Assembly (NCBI GenBank): GCA_028286245.1
Contig: JAQBRY010000002.1
Coordinates: 62,001-126,000, forward strand
Direction: 5' to 3'
Length of the DNA: 64,000 nucleotides
Source of the DNA: Candidatus Saccharimonadota bacterium
GTDB lineage: Bacteria; Patescibacteriota; Saccharimonadia; Saccharimonadales; UBA4665
A model generated the notes under the pieces. The model did no database searches. It was not told the DNA's origin and worked only from the letters and a program-made list of their open reading frames with translations. Position numbers and translations under genes: made by a program. Positions 16,516-26,026 of this stretch are shown piece after piece; positions within the stretch are counted from its first letter, which is position 1, and each line of letters starts with the position of its first letter.

Positions 16516-16574
16516 AGCACAAGCCCTGTATTACGTTAAGCTAAGCTTAAGCGAAATGATACCCTAATGCAAAT

Positions 16575-16604
16575 AAAATACCCTGGCAATTGCCAGGGTA
16601 TTTT
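16575..16604. terminator. Bidirectional terminator hairpin
   Basis: A perfect 30-nt palindrome, AAAATACCCTGGCAA mirrored exactly, giving A/T runs on both sides. It lies between the pilin-like gene start and the end of the 16702-18111 surface protein gene, for which it is the likely terminator. Confidence 0.85.
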
Positions 16605-16701
16605 AGCAAGATTTTGTCCTGCAGAGCGGTCAGTCACGGTGCTCGTTAACTTGCATGGTAGCACAGATCGTATAAATACGCTAGTGCTAGGTGCTAAACC
16701 A

Positions 16702-18111
16702 CTAGGCCAAACGACGGCTCAAGAACCGGCGGTAGGCTCCAGTTGCAGCTACAGTTACGCTAGCAAAGAGGGCGAGGGCAATGCCCATGCCTGCTCCGGT
16801 TGCAGGTAATACTGGAGCGGCAGCTGGCGTGATGGTATTGTAGGAAACGGGCTTCTGGCAAGCAGGCTCGCTAGAAACAATCGTCTTGTCACCTTGCATA
16901 AAGGTGAGCGTCAGGCTAACCATGTAGTGGCCATCAGCGGCATAGGTGTGGGTCTGACCAATAAGGCTACCGGCGTCTATGGCGTCGCTTCGGACACTGT
17001 CGCCCCAGTCGATGATGCCGCTTTTAACAGTAGCGCCGTTAAGGGTGTACTGCACATCGCTAATGCGGACCGAGCGGTTATCGCCAGGCACAATGTTGAG
17101 GACGGTACAAACAGGTGCAGCCGTTACGGGCTTACAGGCCTTTTCTACCTTGGCTTCAGAAGTTTTTTCTGGAATGGTACTGGTTGCGGTGTGGGCAACG
17201 TTATCAAGCGTTTCGGTAGTACAGGTAGTAGGAGTTTCGTTCTGGCCAACGATGGCATCGAACTGGTAGGTAATGGTAGTGCCATTTGCAAAGGTTGGGA
17301 TAGTAACCCCAGCTGCAAAGAACTGGCCTGCGTCAACACCGCCACCGGCGCTTGACGTGAGCGTGCCGCCTACGTAAGTAACGTTGGCTGGTAATGCGTC
17401 ACGAACAACTAGGTTTACTAGTGGAACGCTGCCGGTGCTAGCTACTACAACGCGATAGGTAACCTTGTCGCCTGCAGTGACATTTAAGTCCTTACTAAAG
17501 TTGTTTTGGCCAAACTTGCTAACAGTTTTTTCGATAGCAAAGTCAGGTGTCTTAGGGGTAGCCTTTACGGGGTTACCACAGCTAGAAAGGATGGCGTATT
17601 TAAAGACGCCGTTCTGCATGACCACAAAGGCAGGAATAGAGCCGCTGCGGAATGAAACGCTGGTAGGGCGAGTATAAAAGACCGTACCATTGTTGTTAAC
17701 GGCAGTGCTACCACCAGGCATGCTCAAGCGGCCGGCGGTAATAGCTGATGTAGCGACAGACGTATTGCTACCGTCTACAAAGACTTCACCATTGCTGGTT
17801 ACATGGCCGGCAACTGCAGTAGACTGCATGCTGCTAATGTCAGCACCGGTAATACCAAAGTAGCTATAAATATCTTGGATGCTCTTGGCGCTGGTGCTCT
17901 CTTTGCCCGCATTGTAAGCGTTGACGAGTTCAGTAGTGCTATGAGCACCACAGTGAACAACGGCGTTTGCGTCACAGTCTTGGCCACCGCCAAGGGTGAC
18001 TTCTGAGGCGCTGGCAGGCAATGCCTGCAGTGCTACTACGCTGGCTGCAACTACGGCAACGGTTAGTAATGCTTTTTTAATAATGGCTGATGTGCGCGGT
18101 AGAATCTTCAT
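16702..18111 (-). CDS. LPATG surface protein with DUF11 and PKD-like domains
   Basis: 469 residues. A signal peptide (KKALLTVAVVAASVVALQALPASASE) is followed by a unique N-terminal domain (about 35-185), a DUF11 repeat (DFAIEKTVSK...LNVTAGDKVTYRVVVASTGSVPLVNLVVRDALPANVTYV), a PKD-like domain containing IIDWGD, and a sorting signal LPATG, a hydrophobic helix and the tail RRFLSRRLA. It should be anchored to the wall by sortase. A GGGAGG ribosome site precedes the ATG, with a 140-nt leader from the promoter at 18258-18286. The PKD IDWGD motif is shared with the next gene. Confidence 0.85.
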   Translation of the reverse strand: MKILPRTSAIIKKALLTVAVVAASVVALQALPASASEVTLGGGQDCDANAVVHCGAHSTTELVNAYNAGKESTSAKSIQDIYSYFGITGADISSMQSTAVAGHVTSNGEVFVDGSNTSVATSAITAGRLSMPGGSTAVNNNGTVFYTRPTSVSFRSGSIPAFVVMQNGVFKYAILSSCGNPVKATPKTPDFAIEKTVSKFGQNNFSKDLNVTAGDKVTYRVVVASTGSVPLVNLVVRDALPANVTYVGGTLTSSAGGGVDAGQFFAAGVTIPTFANGTTITYQFDAIVGQNETPTTCTTETLDNVAHTATSTIPEKTSEAKVEKACKPVTAAPVCTVLNIVPGDNRSVRISDVQYTLNGATVKSGIIDWGDSVRSDAIDAGSLIGQTHTYAADGHYMVSLTLTFMQGDKTIVSSEPACQKPVSYNTITPAAAPVLPATGAGMGIALALFASVTVAATGAYRRFLSRRLA

Positions 18112-18257
18112 GGCGTGAGCCTCCCTGTCGTTATGGTTTATTCATCATGTCCCACTCGTCTCTTTTTTTCTTTTCTTTGTTTTGATAATTTCACGATAGG
18201 CCGCTGGGCGTCTATCGTATTTCTTACTGTAAAACTCACACCTGTAGTGTTATATAC

Positions 18258-18286
18258 ATATTAGCATAAATAGTATAATTTGTCAA
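18258..18286 (-). promoter_or_regulatory. Sigma70-type promoter of the 16702-18111 surface protein
   Basis: On the minus strand TTGACA (18281-18286), a 17-bp spacer and TAATAT (18258-18263). Transcription would begin near 18251 and give a leader of about 140 nt that contains a stem CGATAG/CTATCG and a purine-rich run before the GGGAGG site, unlike the leaderless genes elsewhere. Confidence 0.75.
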
Positions 18287-18287
18287 T

Positions 18288-18317
18288 AAAATAGCCCCTA
18301 CGGATAGGGGCTATTTT
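18288..18317 (-). terminator. Terminator of 18334-19491 surface protein gene
   Basis: Stem TAGCCCCTA/TAGGGGCTA (18292-18300 with 18305-18313), loop CGGA, with AAAA on the left that becomes a T run on the minus strand. It directly precedes the promoter of the next gene on that strand. Confidence 0.85.
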
Positions 18318-18333
18318 GCTTGACGGGCGAGTA

Positions 18334-19491
18334 TTAGTCGCGGGTCAGGAAGCGGCGGTACATGCTAGTACCGACGATGCTGGCAGCTGCGAACAGGCCG
18401 AGGAGACCAATTGTGCTGGCTGCACCAGTCGCTGGAAGCGAGGTCTGGGCAACAGGCTTAACTGGAGTCGGAGTCGTAGGAGGCGTAACAGGAGGAGTGG
18501 TCGTGAATGAAACATTCTTGACACAGTCCGCACCGCTCACGGTCTTTGTAACGGTCTTGCCGTTAGCGTCTACATAGGTAGCGGTAAAGCTAGCTGTGAT
18601 GACGGAACTGCCGATCTTACTACCGTAGGTGTGAGAATCGCTCTGCTTAGTGCTTACAGCGGTCTTGTCACCCCAGTCAATGGTGTAACCGGTAACGGTT
18701 GCATTGGTGCTGGTGGCAGTAATGCCGACACTAACTTTGCGGTTCTTGTTGTCTACTGTAAAGTTCTTGGTGTCAATAACACACTGCAGCACTGGTGCTG
18801 GGGGTGTTACTGGTGGAGGCGTAATTTCGTGTACGGTAACGGTTAGGACAACGTAAACACGCTCGTCCCAACAACCCCATACATCGCCTGGCTTACCTTC
18901 ACTGGTAATAAGCGCACCGTTAGTAACAATGGTGTCAGATACTGGGATGATACCCGTACCGATAGCGTACTGCTGAGCAGAACCATTGTCGTAGCTAAGC
19001 GTCACGTTCTTACTATTAGTACAGTTGATAGTAGCTTGGTTTTTAACAGCGGCTGCATTGTCTGCGCTAATAGTGGCTTCTGGCTTGAACTGCTTGGCAG
19101 GTACAGCGCCGTTAACAGCAACTTTAACGTTTACGCCGTGAGCAACGCTCGCACCGTTACCGTTGTCGTTGTTGTCCTTGCTGGCACCGTTGTGGACGTA
19201 CACACGCATCTGAATTTTCTGGCCTTCTACACAGCTAGCGCTGGTAGGGTCAGTAAATGGAGTGGTGCTTTCTTGGTTGTCACCGTTGACAGGCACGCGG
19301 CTTCGTAAGAAATCGCTTTCGTCGCCAGCAGATGGGACACCAGTAAATACGTTAAACGCAGGTACTGGAGAAGCTGGAGTAGAATCGCCGCTGTATGGGA
19401 TTGCTCCGGCTACAGCAGTACTTAGGAACAGACTGGCCGCCAGAACAGTTAATGCTGCTGAGGCCTTCTGGAAGAAATTAATCTTTTTCAT
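18334..19491 (-). CDS. LPATG surface protein with PKD-like domain
   Basis: 385 residues. Signal peptide MKKINFFQKASAALTVLAASLFLSTAVAGA, a 180-residue N-terminal domain of unknown family that contains NDNGNGASVAHGVNVKVAVNG, a PKD-like domain with TIDWGD, a Pro/Thr-rich stalk (TTPPVTPPTTPTPVKP) and a complete sorting signal LPATG-hydrophobic-RRFLTRD. The tail closely resembles that of the 16702-18111 protein. It probably forms part of the same surface layer. The gene ends in a strong terminator. Confidence 0.85.
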   Translation of the reverse strand: MKKINFFQKASAALTVLAASLFLSTAVAGAIPYSGDSTPASPVPAFNVFTGVPSAGDESDFLRSRVPVNGDNQESTTPFTDPTSASCVEGQKIQMRVYVHNGASKDNNDNGNGASVAHGVNVKVAVNGAVPAKQFKPEATISADNAAAVKNQATINCTNSKNVTLSYDNGSAQQYAIGTGIIPVSDTIVTNGALITSEGKPGDVWGCWDERVYVVLTVTVHEITPPPVTPPAPVLQCVIDTKNFTVDNKNRKVSVGITATSTNATVTGYTIDWGDKTAVSTKQSDSHTYGSKIGSSVITASFTATYVDANGKTVTKTVSGADCVKNVSFTTTPPVTPPTTPTPVKPVAQTSLPATGAASTIGLLGLFAAASIVGTSMYRRFLTRD

Positions 19492-19520
19492 AGTTATATC
19501 CTTAAATCCTTATTATTCTC

Positions 19521-20732
19521 TTAGTTATACCAAGGGTTAGGGTTGGTTGGAGGAGTAGTTGGCTCCGAACCCTTACCACCCTTAGTTGGAGGTGAGGTTG
19601 GAGGCTGAGTTTCTGGGGGTTGAGTCACAACCGGAGGTTGTGTTACGACGGGAGGTTTTTCACCACCGCCACCACCACCGGTTGTAGGGCCGGTAGTTGG
19701 GCCGGTGACGCCAGTTGGCGTATTGTCCTTACCTTTGTCAGCTTCTGGAACTTTTCCAGGAATCTGTGCTGGGTTTTTTTCAGGAGTATCACCGGTAGTG
19801 ATACCGGCGGCGGTGCCACCCTGGTCGCTCTGCGTAGTGTTGCCAGTTACAGGGCTTGGAGTAGGACTAGGAGTTGGAATAACACCGGCATTCTCGTTTG
19901 GCTTGCCGTTGTTATCTTCGAGGGTTACACCCTGCACAAAGATGCGGCCTTCGCTACCGGGTGTAGTCGATAGTAATACGCTGCCAAAGTCATCGTAACC
20001 ATCGTCACCGGGGCGAAGCTGGAATACTATGCCGTACAGTGTTTTATCGGCTTTTGTGTTTTGAATAGCTAGGTGCGGTTGAACGCGGTACTGGTCGCCG
20101 CGGACTGCATTAATAGCAGTAATGTTTGCGCCGTTCTGTGCCCATGCGGAATCGAACTGGCCAGTTGCAACCATAACGCGGTTGGTAGCTACACAGTCTT
20201 GGGCAGCTTGCTTGCGACCGTCTTGACCGGCTGAGTACTTTTGGATTGCTTTGTCAAAAGCGTCAGTTAAAGAGCGCTTGGGATCAAAAACTACGTGGTC
20301 ACTTGATGGCTCAGTAATGAGCGCATCTAAGACAGCCAGGGTGCCAATATCGGCTTTACCAGCGGCTGGGCCGTCAGCGTCAAATAAGCCTGCAACATAA
20401 GGAACTTCTTGTCCGGCTGCGCTAACAGCAGGACCCTTAGGAAGGAAAGCTTCCGGTAAGTAGGCCTGCGGGTTGGCTGCGGCATCAGTAAACTCAATTG
20501 TTTTACATGCGTCTGAGACGCTAGTGGTAACGCCGGTGCCGGCTGGGCCATCTTGGCCGTCGTCGCTAGACCTGTTCATAGCGAGGGCAGCAGCTCCAGT
20601 TCCCCCACCTACTAGTAGAACTCCTGCTACCGCTAGGGCCGTGCGCTTACTAACCCGGTGCTGGGGTTCTTGTGGTTGGTCGTCAAAACCTTCTGGTCCG
20701 CGAAATTCATCGCCTGAGTGTGACTCTGTCAT
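19521..20732 (-). CDS. Membrane-anchored protein with Pro/Thr/Gly-rich C-terminus
   Basis: 403 residues from the ATG at 20732, eight bases after a GGAGG site; a longer frame to 20759 is rejected. After an acidic cytoplasmic N-terminus there is one membrane helix (RTALAVAGVLLVGGGTGAAALAM), then an extracellular domain of about 220 residues and a 110-residue low-complexity end rich in TPSPTPSP, GPTTGPTTGGGGGG and PPVVTQPP repeats, ending PNPWYN without a sorting motif. It lies between surface protein genes and the DUF58/MoxR cluster on the same strand, so it is probably exposed. No family recognised. Confidence 0.75.
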   Translation of the reverse strand: MTESHSGDEFRGPEGFDDQPQEPQHRVSKRTALAVAGVLLVGGGTGAAALAMNRSSDDGQDGPAGTGVTTSVSDACKTIEFTDAAANPQAYLPEAFLPKGPAVSAAGQEVPYVAGLFDADGPAAGKADIGTLAVLDALITEPSSDHVVFDPKRSLTDAFDKAIQKYSAGQDGRKQAAQDCVATNRVMVATGQFDSAWAQNGANITAINAVRGDQYRVQPHLAIQNTKADKTLYGIVFQLRPGDDGYDDFGSVLLSTTPGSEGRIFVQGVTLEDNNGKPNENAGVIPTPSPTPSPVTGNTTQSDQGGTAAGITTGDTPEKNPAQIPGKVPEADKGKDNTPTGVTGPTTGPTTGGGGGGEKPPVVTQPPVVTQPPETQPPTSPPTKGGKGSEPTTPPTNPNPWYN

Positions 20733-20860
20733 TCCATTTTCCTCCGTACTTAATCTCACTTATTGTATTTCTGGAGATATATTGTATAACCAGAAATTTA
20801 TTACTACGCAATGATAGCATACAATATTAGTATTGTCAACTATATTCTATAAGCACTAGC

Positions 20861-21685
20861 TTATTTTCTGGCCACCGTTGTTACAGCTTGTGCTATGGCC
20901 CTGTCGGCAGCCTCGGTATTCCACTTGTGGTATGGAACCCGGGGGTCAAATAGCACAGGCGCTGTGGCAATACCGGCAGCGTTAAGCTGGGCATCGGTGG
21001 CAACATTTACCGCTTTCAGCTCAGCGTTTTTACGAGCGAGCTGACCACGTCTATTAGTATTTACTTCTTCGCCTCCGCCCAGGCTAATAACGCCATGGCC
21101 AGCCGGAAAAGCATATTCCGCCGGGTGGCTCACCAGCACGCCTACCATCTTATCGGTCGGGTCAATGTGGCGCTCAATAGGGAGCCGTCTAAAACGGCTC
21201 AGCACAAAGGATAGCCCGCCGTTACAAACTTCGGCCAGCAGCCGGGCGTTGGCGTCCGCGTCTTCGGTGAGCGCCAGGTGCTCAAAATCACTAATGCCGA
21301 GATCTCGTTTACCCATGTAGTAACAGTTAGTAACGTCTTGCGCGCCCGGCAGCGCTTCGTCTAAAGCGTCCACCAGTAATCCGCCGAGATGTTCTTTAGC
21401 ACGAGCAAACATCGGGTGGTCGCGACTGTCTTCGTGGATCACGACGTTTACTGCAAGTGGCCGTTCCGGCTTCTTCACTTGCACGTACATATCACCGGTA
21501 GCCGCGCCGCGTACTGACATGTGGTAGATGTCTTCGGGTCGGTGCAGTATCGGATCGTAGATAGCTTCACCGATCACTAGGCCTGGCATACCGCTGGCGA
21601 TGTCATAGCCGTTGTGGTCACCGCTGCCAGGCATTTCGCTAGCATCAAATTCGTAGAGGGCTTCTTGGGTTAATGGCAACAGCAT
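20861..21685 (-). CDS. DUF58-like protein of MoxR cluster
   Basis: 274 residues. RPEDIYHMSVRGAATGDMYVQVKKPERPLAVNVVIHEDSRDHPM parallels the DUF58 core (GDxxRxIxWxxSARTGxLYVKxFExERxLxVxxxxDxSxSM), here with the key residues partly replaced. The gene follows the MoxR ATPase after 24 bp, the usual pairing of these two families. No membrane segments are present, unlike many DUF58 proteins. With MoxR and the VWA-like protein it probably makes a chaperone module that activates a surface or wall factor. Confidence in the DUF58 call comes largely from context. Confidence 0.6.
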   Translation of the reverse strand: MLLPLTQEALYEFDASEMPGSGDHNGYDIASGMPGLVIGEAIYDPILHRPEDIYHMSVRGAATGDMYVQVKKPERPLAVNVVIHEDSRDHPMFARAKEHLGGLLVDALDEALPGAQDVTNCYYMGKRDLGISDFEHLALTEDADANARLLAEVCNGGLSFVLSRFRRLPIERHIDPTDKMVGVLVSHPAEYAFPAGHGVISLGGGEEVNTNRRGQLARKNAELKAVNVATDAQLNAAGIATAPVLFDPRVPYHKWNTEAADRAIAQAVTTVARK

Positions 21686-21709
21686 GGCTGATTCCTATCT
21701 TTCCGGTAC

Positions 21710-22783
21710 TTAGGCCGCGTTAAGGACGCGTTCAGTCGCAGCTTCGATGCGTGAAGCACCGTTCGGCTGAGCAGCTAGACGTCCTGTTAACGTGTACTCA
21801 ACAGCGTCTTTAATATCTGTCTCGTTAGTAGTCTGGCGGCCGCGCATGAGCGTAAGTGCCCGTGAAGTACCGCGAATCTGCTCCGTGATACGACCGTCGG
21901 CTTCTTTGATGCCCAAGCCTGCAAGTTCGTCACGGGTTGCCTTGGATACCTTCTTGCCGAGTCGTTTGGCCTCATCGTTAAATGGAACCTTCTCAACAGC
22001 TGCACGTATACCATGGAGCATGCTCGTACTTATGATCGGAGTCATTGACTCAGGCGTGGATTTCCAGTTCTGGTCCCAGAGTTTGTCCTGAATCATATCT
22101 CGCTCCGCTGCATCACCATTGCCAAGCATAGCGCCCAGAGACTGACGAGAACCAAGCGCAGGCGGCATACGGAAAGTAGTTTTACTGCCCTCATCCGGGT
22201 TTGCCGAAGATGCAATAAGTTCTACGCCATTCATCTTAAAGAGCTTGCCGTTTGCGTTAAGCGTACGTTGCGCTAAGAATCCTAAGGCCGCATTTAATAC
22301 ATACGGGTTGCCACGGTTAATTTCATCAAAGATGATAACTCGGCTTTCCGGTGTAATTATCGAAGCAATCATGGTCATGATCTTTTCGCGAAGTACCGGG
22401 TTTTCGCCAGTTTCTCGGAAGATAGTTGCGGCGTCGCCTACCAACTGTGCGGCTGTTAGGTCGGCACGGTGTGGCACAAATGCTACCTCGTTATCTTGAA
22501 TGCCGCCAATAATGCGGTGCGCGTTTTCCAACATTGTGGATTTACCACCACCCGGCTGACCGGCCAGTAGTACGTTGCCGCCTAGAATAAAGCCAGCGAT
22601 CATCATTTCCTTGGCTCGTTTTTCGCCAATCAACAGATTATCGTATTGCACTACGCCTTGGTTAGCAAATGTTGCTGCATGCGTTGCAGCGCTTTCAAGA
22701 GACAGCATTTGTCCGGCTGTAATAACTTCTAGGCTAGGGACTGGTTCAGCAGATGTTGGTGGTTGTTCGAGTAGTTGTGTCAT
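21710..22783 (-). CDS. MoxR-type AAA+ ATPase
   Basis: 357 residues. Walker A GQPGGGKS at 75-82, Walker B VIIFDEIN at 149-156, sensor-1 ELIASSANP and an arginine-containing C-terminal lid. MoxR ATPases fold or activate partners with VWA domains. The ATG lies two bases after the stop of the VWA-like gene, and its AAAGGAG site is inside that gene's last codons, so the two are translationally coupled. Confidence 0.9.
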   Translation of the reverse strand: MTQLLEQPPTSAEPVPSLEVITAGQMLSLESAATHAATFANQGVVQYDNLLIGEKRAKEMMIAGFILGGNVLLAGQPGGGKSTMLENAHRIIGGIQDNEVAFVPHRADLTAAQLVGDAATIFRETGENPVLREKIMTMIASIITPESRVIIFDEINRGNPYVLNAALGFLAQRTLNANGKLFKMNGVELIASSANPDEGSKTTFRMPPALGSRQSLGAMLGNGDAAERDMIQDKLWDQNWKSTPESMTPIISTSMLHGIRAAVEKVPFNDEAKRLGKKVSKATRDELAGLGIKEADGRITEQIRGTSRALTLMRGRQTTNETDIKDAVEYTLTGRLAAQPNGASRIEAATERVLNAA

Positions 22784-22785
22784 GA

Positions 22786-23721
22786 TTATTCTCCTTTAAT
22801 TCTTCCTTGTAGTGTCATATTCTTGCGGTAAGCAAATGTGCTGGCCACGCCGATAAGCCCAATACCGCCCAACAGTCTTAATATGTTGCGGTAAGGAACT
22901 TGGGTTTCAATCTGCGCCCCGCTAAATTTGCCTTTGATTGCCTTGGTGATTTTCTTTTCGTCGGCTGCGCTGCCGCTCCAATATTGACCACCGGTTTCTT
23001 TGGTAATTTTAATAAGATCAGTATTTACTGCCGGGTCGGACTGCGTGCCTTTGACGTCCACAACATACACGGCCGTCTTGCTCGCCTTAGCTTCGGCTAT
23101 CACGTTGTCGGGCTGGCCAATATCGTGACCGTAGGTTACTACCAGCACGTTTGAGCCCTGGTTGCCGCCTGTTTCGGCCTTAGCGTCTGTCCTTTGTCCA
23201 ACGGTACTGATGGCTTGTGAGGTAGCCCTCACCATGTCCGAACCACCGGATGGCATATCGGCCATTACGTCTTCTAATTTTCTCGGCTTGGACTCACCAG
23301 CGGTCGATAAAATTATTTGATTGGCTGGATTAGCGGTATTTACGCTCGTTACCAGTTTATTGATCGTAGCGAACGGCGTAACAGTTGGGTCAACTGTAGG
23401 ATCATCGCTATAGCGAGTGGTACCTGAGTGGTCAACTGCCGTAACTAATGGAGCGGGAGCTTCCTTATGCGTGTCGCCAGGAATCCAGCCGAGTGTTTCC
23501 ACTGCTACGCCGATACCACCAAAGATCGCTAAAGGCGCTAACCCGGTGGCAATAACGCGTCGTATATTTAAGTGACTTGGCTCCTGCCTGACGCCTTCGC
23601 CCCACGCTTCTGCAAGACTATCGCGGCGAGCAGCCACGTATTGCTGCGCAACGTACTCAGCAACTTGGCCACCTGCATAACCGGCGCCTCCTGCAATAGT
23701 TGTGATAAGTTCCACTGACAT
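22786..23721 (-). CDS. VWA-like membrane protein of MoxR cluster
   Basis: 311 residues from the ATG at 23721; TATAGT ends seven bases upstream, which overlaps an alternative GTG at 23730. A membrane helix near residues 58-80, then AVDHSGTTRYS in the position of the MIDAS motif, a Rossmann-like run NVLVVTYGHDIG and KTAVYVVDVKG typical of VWA domains, and a second helix near the C-terminus (ILRLLGGIGLIGVASTFAY). The domain would face outward between two helices. It heads the VWA-MoxR-DUF58 series. Confidence 0.75.
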   Translation of the reverse strand: MSVELITTIAGGAGYAGGQVAEYVAQQYVAARRDSLAEAWGEGVRQEPSHLNIRRVIATGLAPLAIFGGIGVAVETLGWIPGDTHKEAPAPLVTAVDHSGTTRYSDDPTVDPTVTPFATINKLVTSVNTANPANQIILSTAGESKPRKLEDVMADMPSGGSDMVRATSQAISTVGQRTDAKAETGGNQGSNVLVVTYGHDIGQPDNVIAEAKASKTAVYVVDVKGTQSDPAVNTDLIKITKETGGQYWSGSAADEKKITKAIKGKFSGAQIETQVPYRNILRLLGGIGLIGVASTFAYRKNMTLQGRIKGE

Positions 23722-23778
23722 AAGAGTCACTATACATGAATAGTGCTATTTTGTCAATATTATATGATTAGATGGTTT

Positions 23779-25995
23779 CTACTTAACGGCGGCAGGTTTC
23801 TTGATTTCCCGTTTAGGGGCTTCGGCCGGGAGGCCGACTTTGGACTTATAAAAGGTAAACCCAAAGGTACTGCCCTTGCCTTCTTGGCTCTCGAAAATCA
23901 GGGAGCCGCTCTGGGCAATGATCACTTTTTTAGCCATAAACAGTCCAAGTCCGGTGCCATCAGGGCGGGCCTGGCGAGCATTGCCGGCCCGGTAAAACTT
24001 GGTAAACAGATGCGGCTGCTCGTGCTTGGGGACCCCAATACCGTTATCTTCTACACGTAACTCGACGGTGGTGGGTGTTTCCAGCAATTTGACCACGATA
24101 TGACCGCCGGCCGGTGTGTAATAAATGGCGTTGTCCACAAAGTTCATAATCACTTGGCGAGTTTTGGTTTCGTCGAGCATGAGGGTTGGGAAGTTAACGG
24201 GCTTATCGTATTGCAGCGTCAGTTCGCGGGCCGCGGCCGTTTCCTCGAGCTGGTTGAGCTCCTGGTGCACAATCTCATCCAAGTTTACCGGCACCGGATC
24301 AATAATAAATTTGCCGGTCTTTAGGCGCGACACATTTAGAAGGTCAGCAATTAAATAGACCATGCGCTGCGAGCTAAAGAAAGCCTGGCCGAGCATTTCG
24401 CGCTGCATCGGCGTTACTTTGCCGGCGTCTTCTTCGAGCACCATGCTCAAATAGCCCTTAACGCTGGTGAGCGGCGTGCGCAACTGGTGACTGGCCATAC
24501 TAATAAAGTCGTCCTTGGTTTCATCCATTTCCTTGAGCTTTTCGTTGGTCCGGCGCAACTTGCGGGTAGCATCGTTGACCTTCTCTTGGAGCGTGAGGTT
24601 AAAGTGCTCAATTTCTTCGGTACGCAGCGAGTTCTGGATGGCGAGTACCAACCCATTAGTAATGATTTCCACCACTTTAATATCCTGGCTACTATATAGG
24701 TTACCGCTTTTACGCGGGCCTAAGAATAAGTAGCCAATGCCGGACTCCGTACTAGTGACAGATAAGCGAGCGACAATGGCAATGTTGTTTCGTTCAAGGA
24801 CATTACGGAGCTGCACGTGTTTGCCCTCAAGCGCATTCACCTCAATAACTTTCTGACGAATATGCGGGACCAGCGTATCGACATAGGCAATATCTTTGTC
24901 GCTCAGCTTGATATGCCCTGTAGTACCAGCGACACGGCGACGGGTAGTTTCGGTTGCTTTAAGATCAAATATCACCGAAGTAGGCTTTAGGTTATCGGCA
25001 ATAACATGGCTACTTCTTTCGAGTATGGAGCGTAGATCAAAAGTGGATACTAGCATTTTATTAAACTGATCTAAAAATACCTGCGTATCATAGGAATCAC
25101 GAAAGAAAATACGATCGGTTGTCTTATCAAAGAATACCTTGAGCACCGGGAAGGCAAAGGCCAGGCCGACTGCCAAAATAGTGTACACGGCCGTAAGGCC
25201 GCCGCCATGCAGATCAGCGTGACTAAACAGCACATCCGTAATAATAAAGGTGACTGAAACGAACAAGGCACTGAGCGCTACCAGTGATGATACGTAGGCC
25301 ACAGAACGCGCAACCAGGGTGCGAATATCAAATAAGCGGTGCCTCACTATCGCAATACCGGAACATATTAAAAAAGCAATCGAGAACAAGGGACCAATAT
25401 TGCTGAAAGAAGTTGAGCTTACGAGCGGCAGGAGCGCACCGATAGCAACCGTTGGAATGACGGCAGAAAATGTACCTACTCGCAAATATTTAAGCTGTGA
25501 ACTCAAGCTTTCATGGCCATTGCTCCTAGGGTGATGCTCACTCTTCCCATAAAGAGCGTGTAGAACCAAGCAAACGTTTAGCATGACAGTCGCTAGGTAA
25601 ATTGGGAATAATCTTCCCAGAACGAGCTCATTATTTGCATCTAAAAAGACGTTATAATTGGAAAACGAAAAAATACATATAATAATCGTTGGAGCTGCCG
25701 CTACCCACCCGTATTTACCAATAGAAGTGCGCCGGAACATCCTTAAGAACAGATACAGAAATGTTAGTGTCAGCAGAGCAAGCGGCGTAATTAGTCGACC
25801 CACTGTCAGCAGTGCGCCTGGTGATAATCCCACAGGGTCGCCAACCACCAAGCCGTTTACGATCATCCAAAGTGCACTGGTAATACTAAAAATAAAGTAC
25901 ACGCGGAATAACAACGCCCGGGGATTATTAAGAAATACGAACGTGCCAATCAATAAAGAGAGTAATGCTGTTACAAATAAAGCAACTTGTATCAT
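23779..25995 (-). CDS. Histidine kinase with seven-helix membrane sensor
   Basis: 738 residues. Seven hydrophobic helices fill residues 1-230 (7TM histidine kinase sensor type), two more about 233-290, then a GAF-like domain (about 305-455), a coiled coil, the HisKA box with the phosphorylated H503 in MASHQLRTPLTSVKG, and a HATPase domain with NFVDNAIYYTPAGG, DNGIGVP and GTGLGLFMAKK. The C-terminus is a short basic tail. The response regulator at 27393-27761 is the nearest possible partner. It is the only kinase in the window and lies next to the surface-protein cluster. Confidence 0.92.
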   Translation of the reverse strand: MIQVALFVTALLSLLIGTFVFLNNPRALLFRVYFIFSITSALWMIVNGLVVGDPVGLSPGALLTVGRLITPLALLTLTFLYLFLRMFRRTSIGKYGWVAAAPTIIICIFSFSNYNVFLDANNELVLGRLFPIYLATVMLNVCLVLHALYGKSEHHPRSNGHESLSSQLKYLRVGTFSAVIPTVAIGALLPLVSSTSFSNIGPLFSIAFLICSGIAIVRHRLFDIRTLVARSVAYVSSLVALSALFVSVTFIITDVLFSHADLHGGGLTAVYTILAVGLAFAFPVLKVFFDKTTDRIFFRDSYDTQVFLDQFNKMLVSTFDLRSILERSSHVIADNLKPTSVIFDLKATETTRRRVAGTTGHIKLSDKDIAYVDTLVPHIRQKVIEVNALEGKHVQLRNVLERNNIAIVARLSVTSTESGIGYLFLGPRKSGNLYSSQDIKVVEIITNGLVLAIQNSLRTEEIEHFNLTLQEKVNDATRKLRRTNEKLKEMDETKDDFISMASHQLRTPLTSVKGYLSMVLEEDAGKVTPMQREMLGQAFFSSQRMVYLIADLLNVSRLKTGKFIIDPVPVNLDEIVHQELNQLEETAAARELTLQYDKPVNFPTLMLDETKTRQVIMNFVDNAIYYTPAGGHIVVKLLETPTTVELRVEDNGIGVPKHEQPHLFTKFYRAGNARQARPDGTGLGLFMAKKVIIAQSGSLIFESQEGKGSTFGFTFYKSKVGLPAEAPKREIKKPAAVK

Positions 25996-26026
25996 CGTGC
26001 TCTTATGTTATCATGCTTATCCTTAC

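Noticed and set aside
18334-20732. CRISPR-like or tandem DNA repeats in low-complexity surface genes
   Set aside because: Repeats are short Pro/Thr/Gly codon runs within coding frames; no regular spacers. I saw no CRISPR array anywhere in the window.
20473-20814. Plus-strand frames over the surface protein and DUF58 genes
   Set aside because: Antisense shadows with arginine/serine-rich composition and no starts; the minus-strand frames have signal peptides, domains and ribosome sites.
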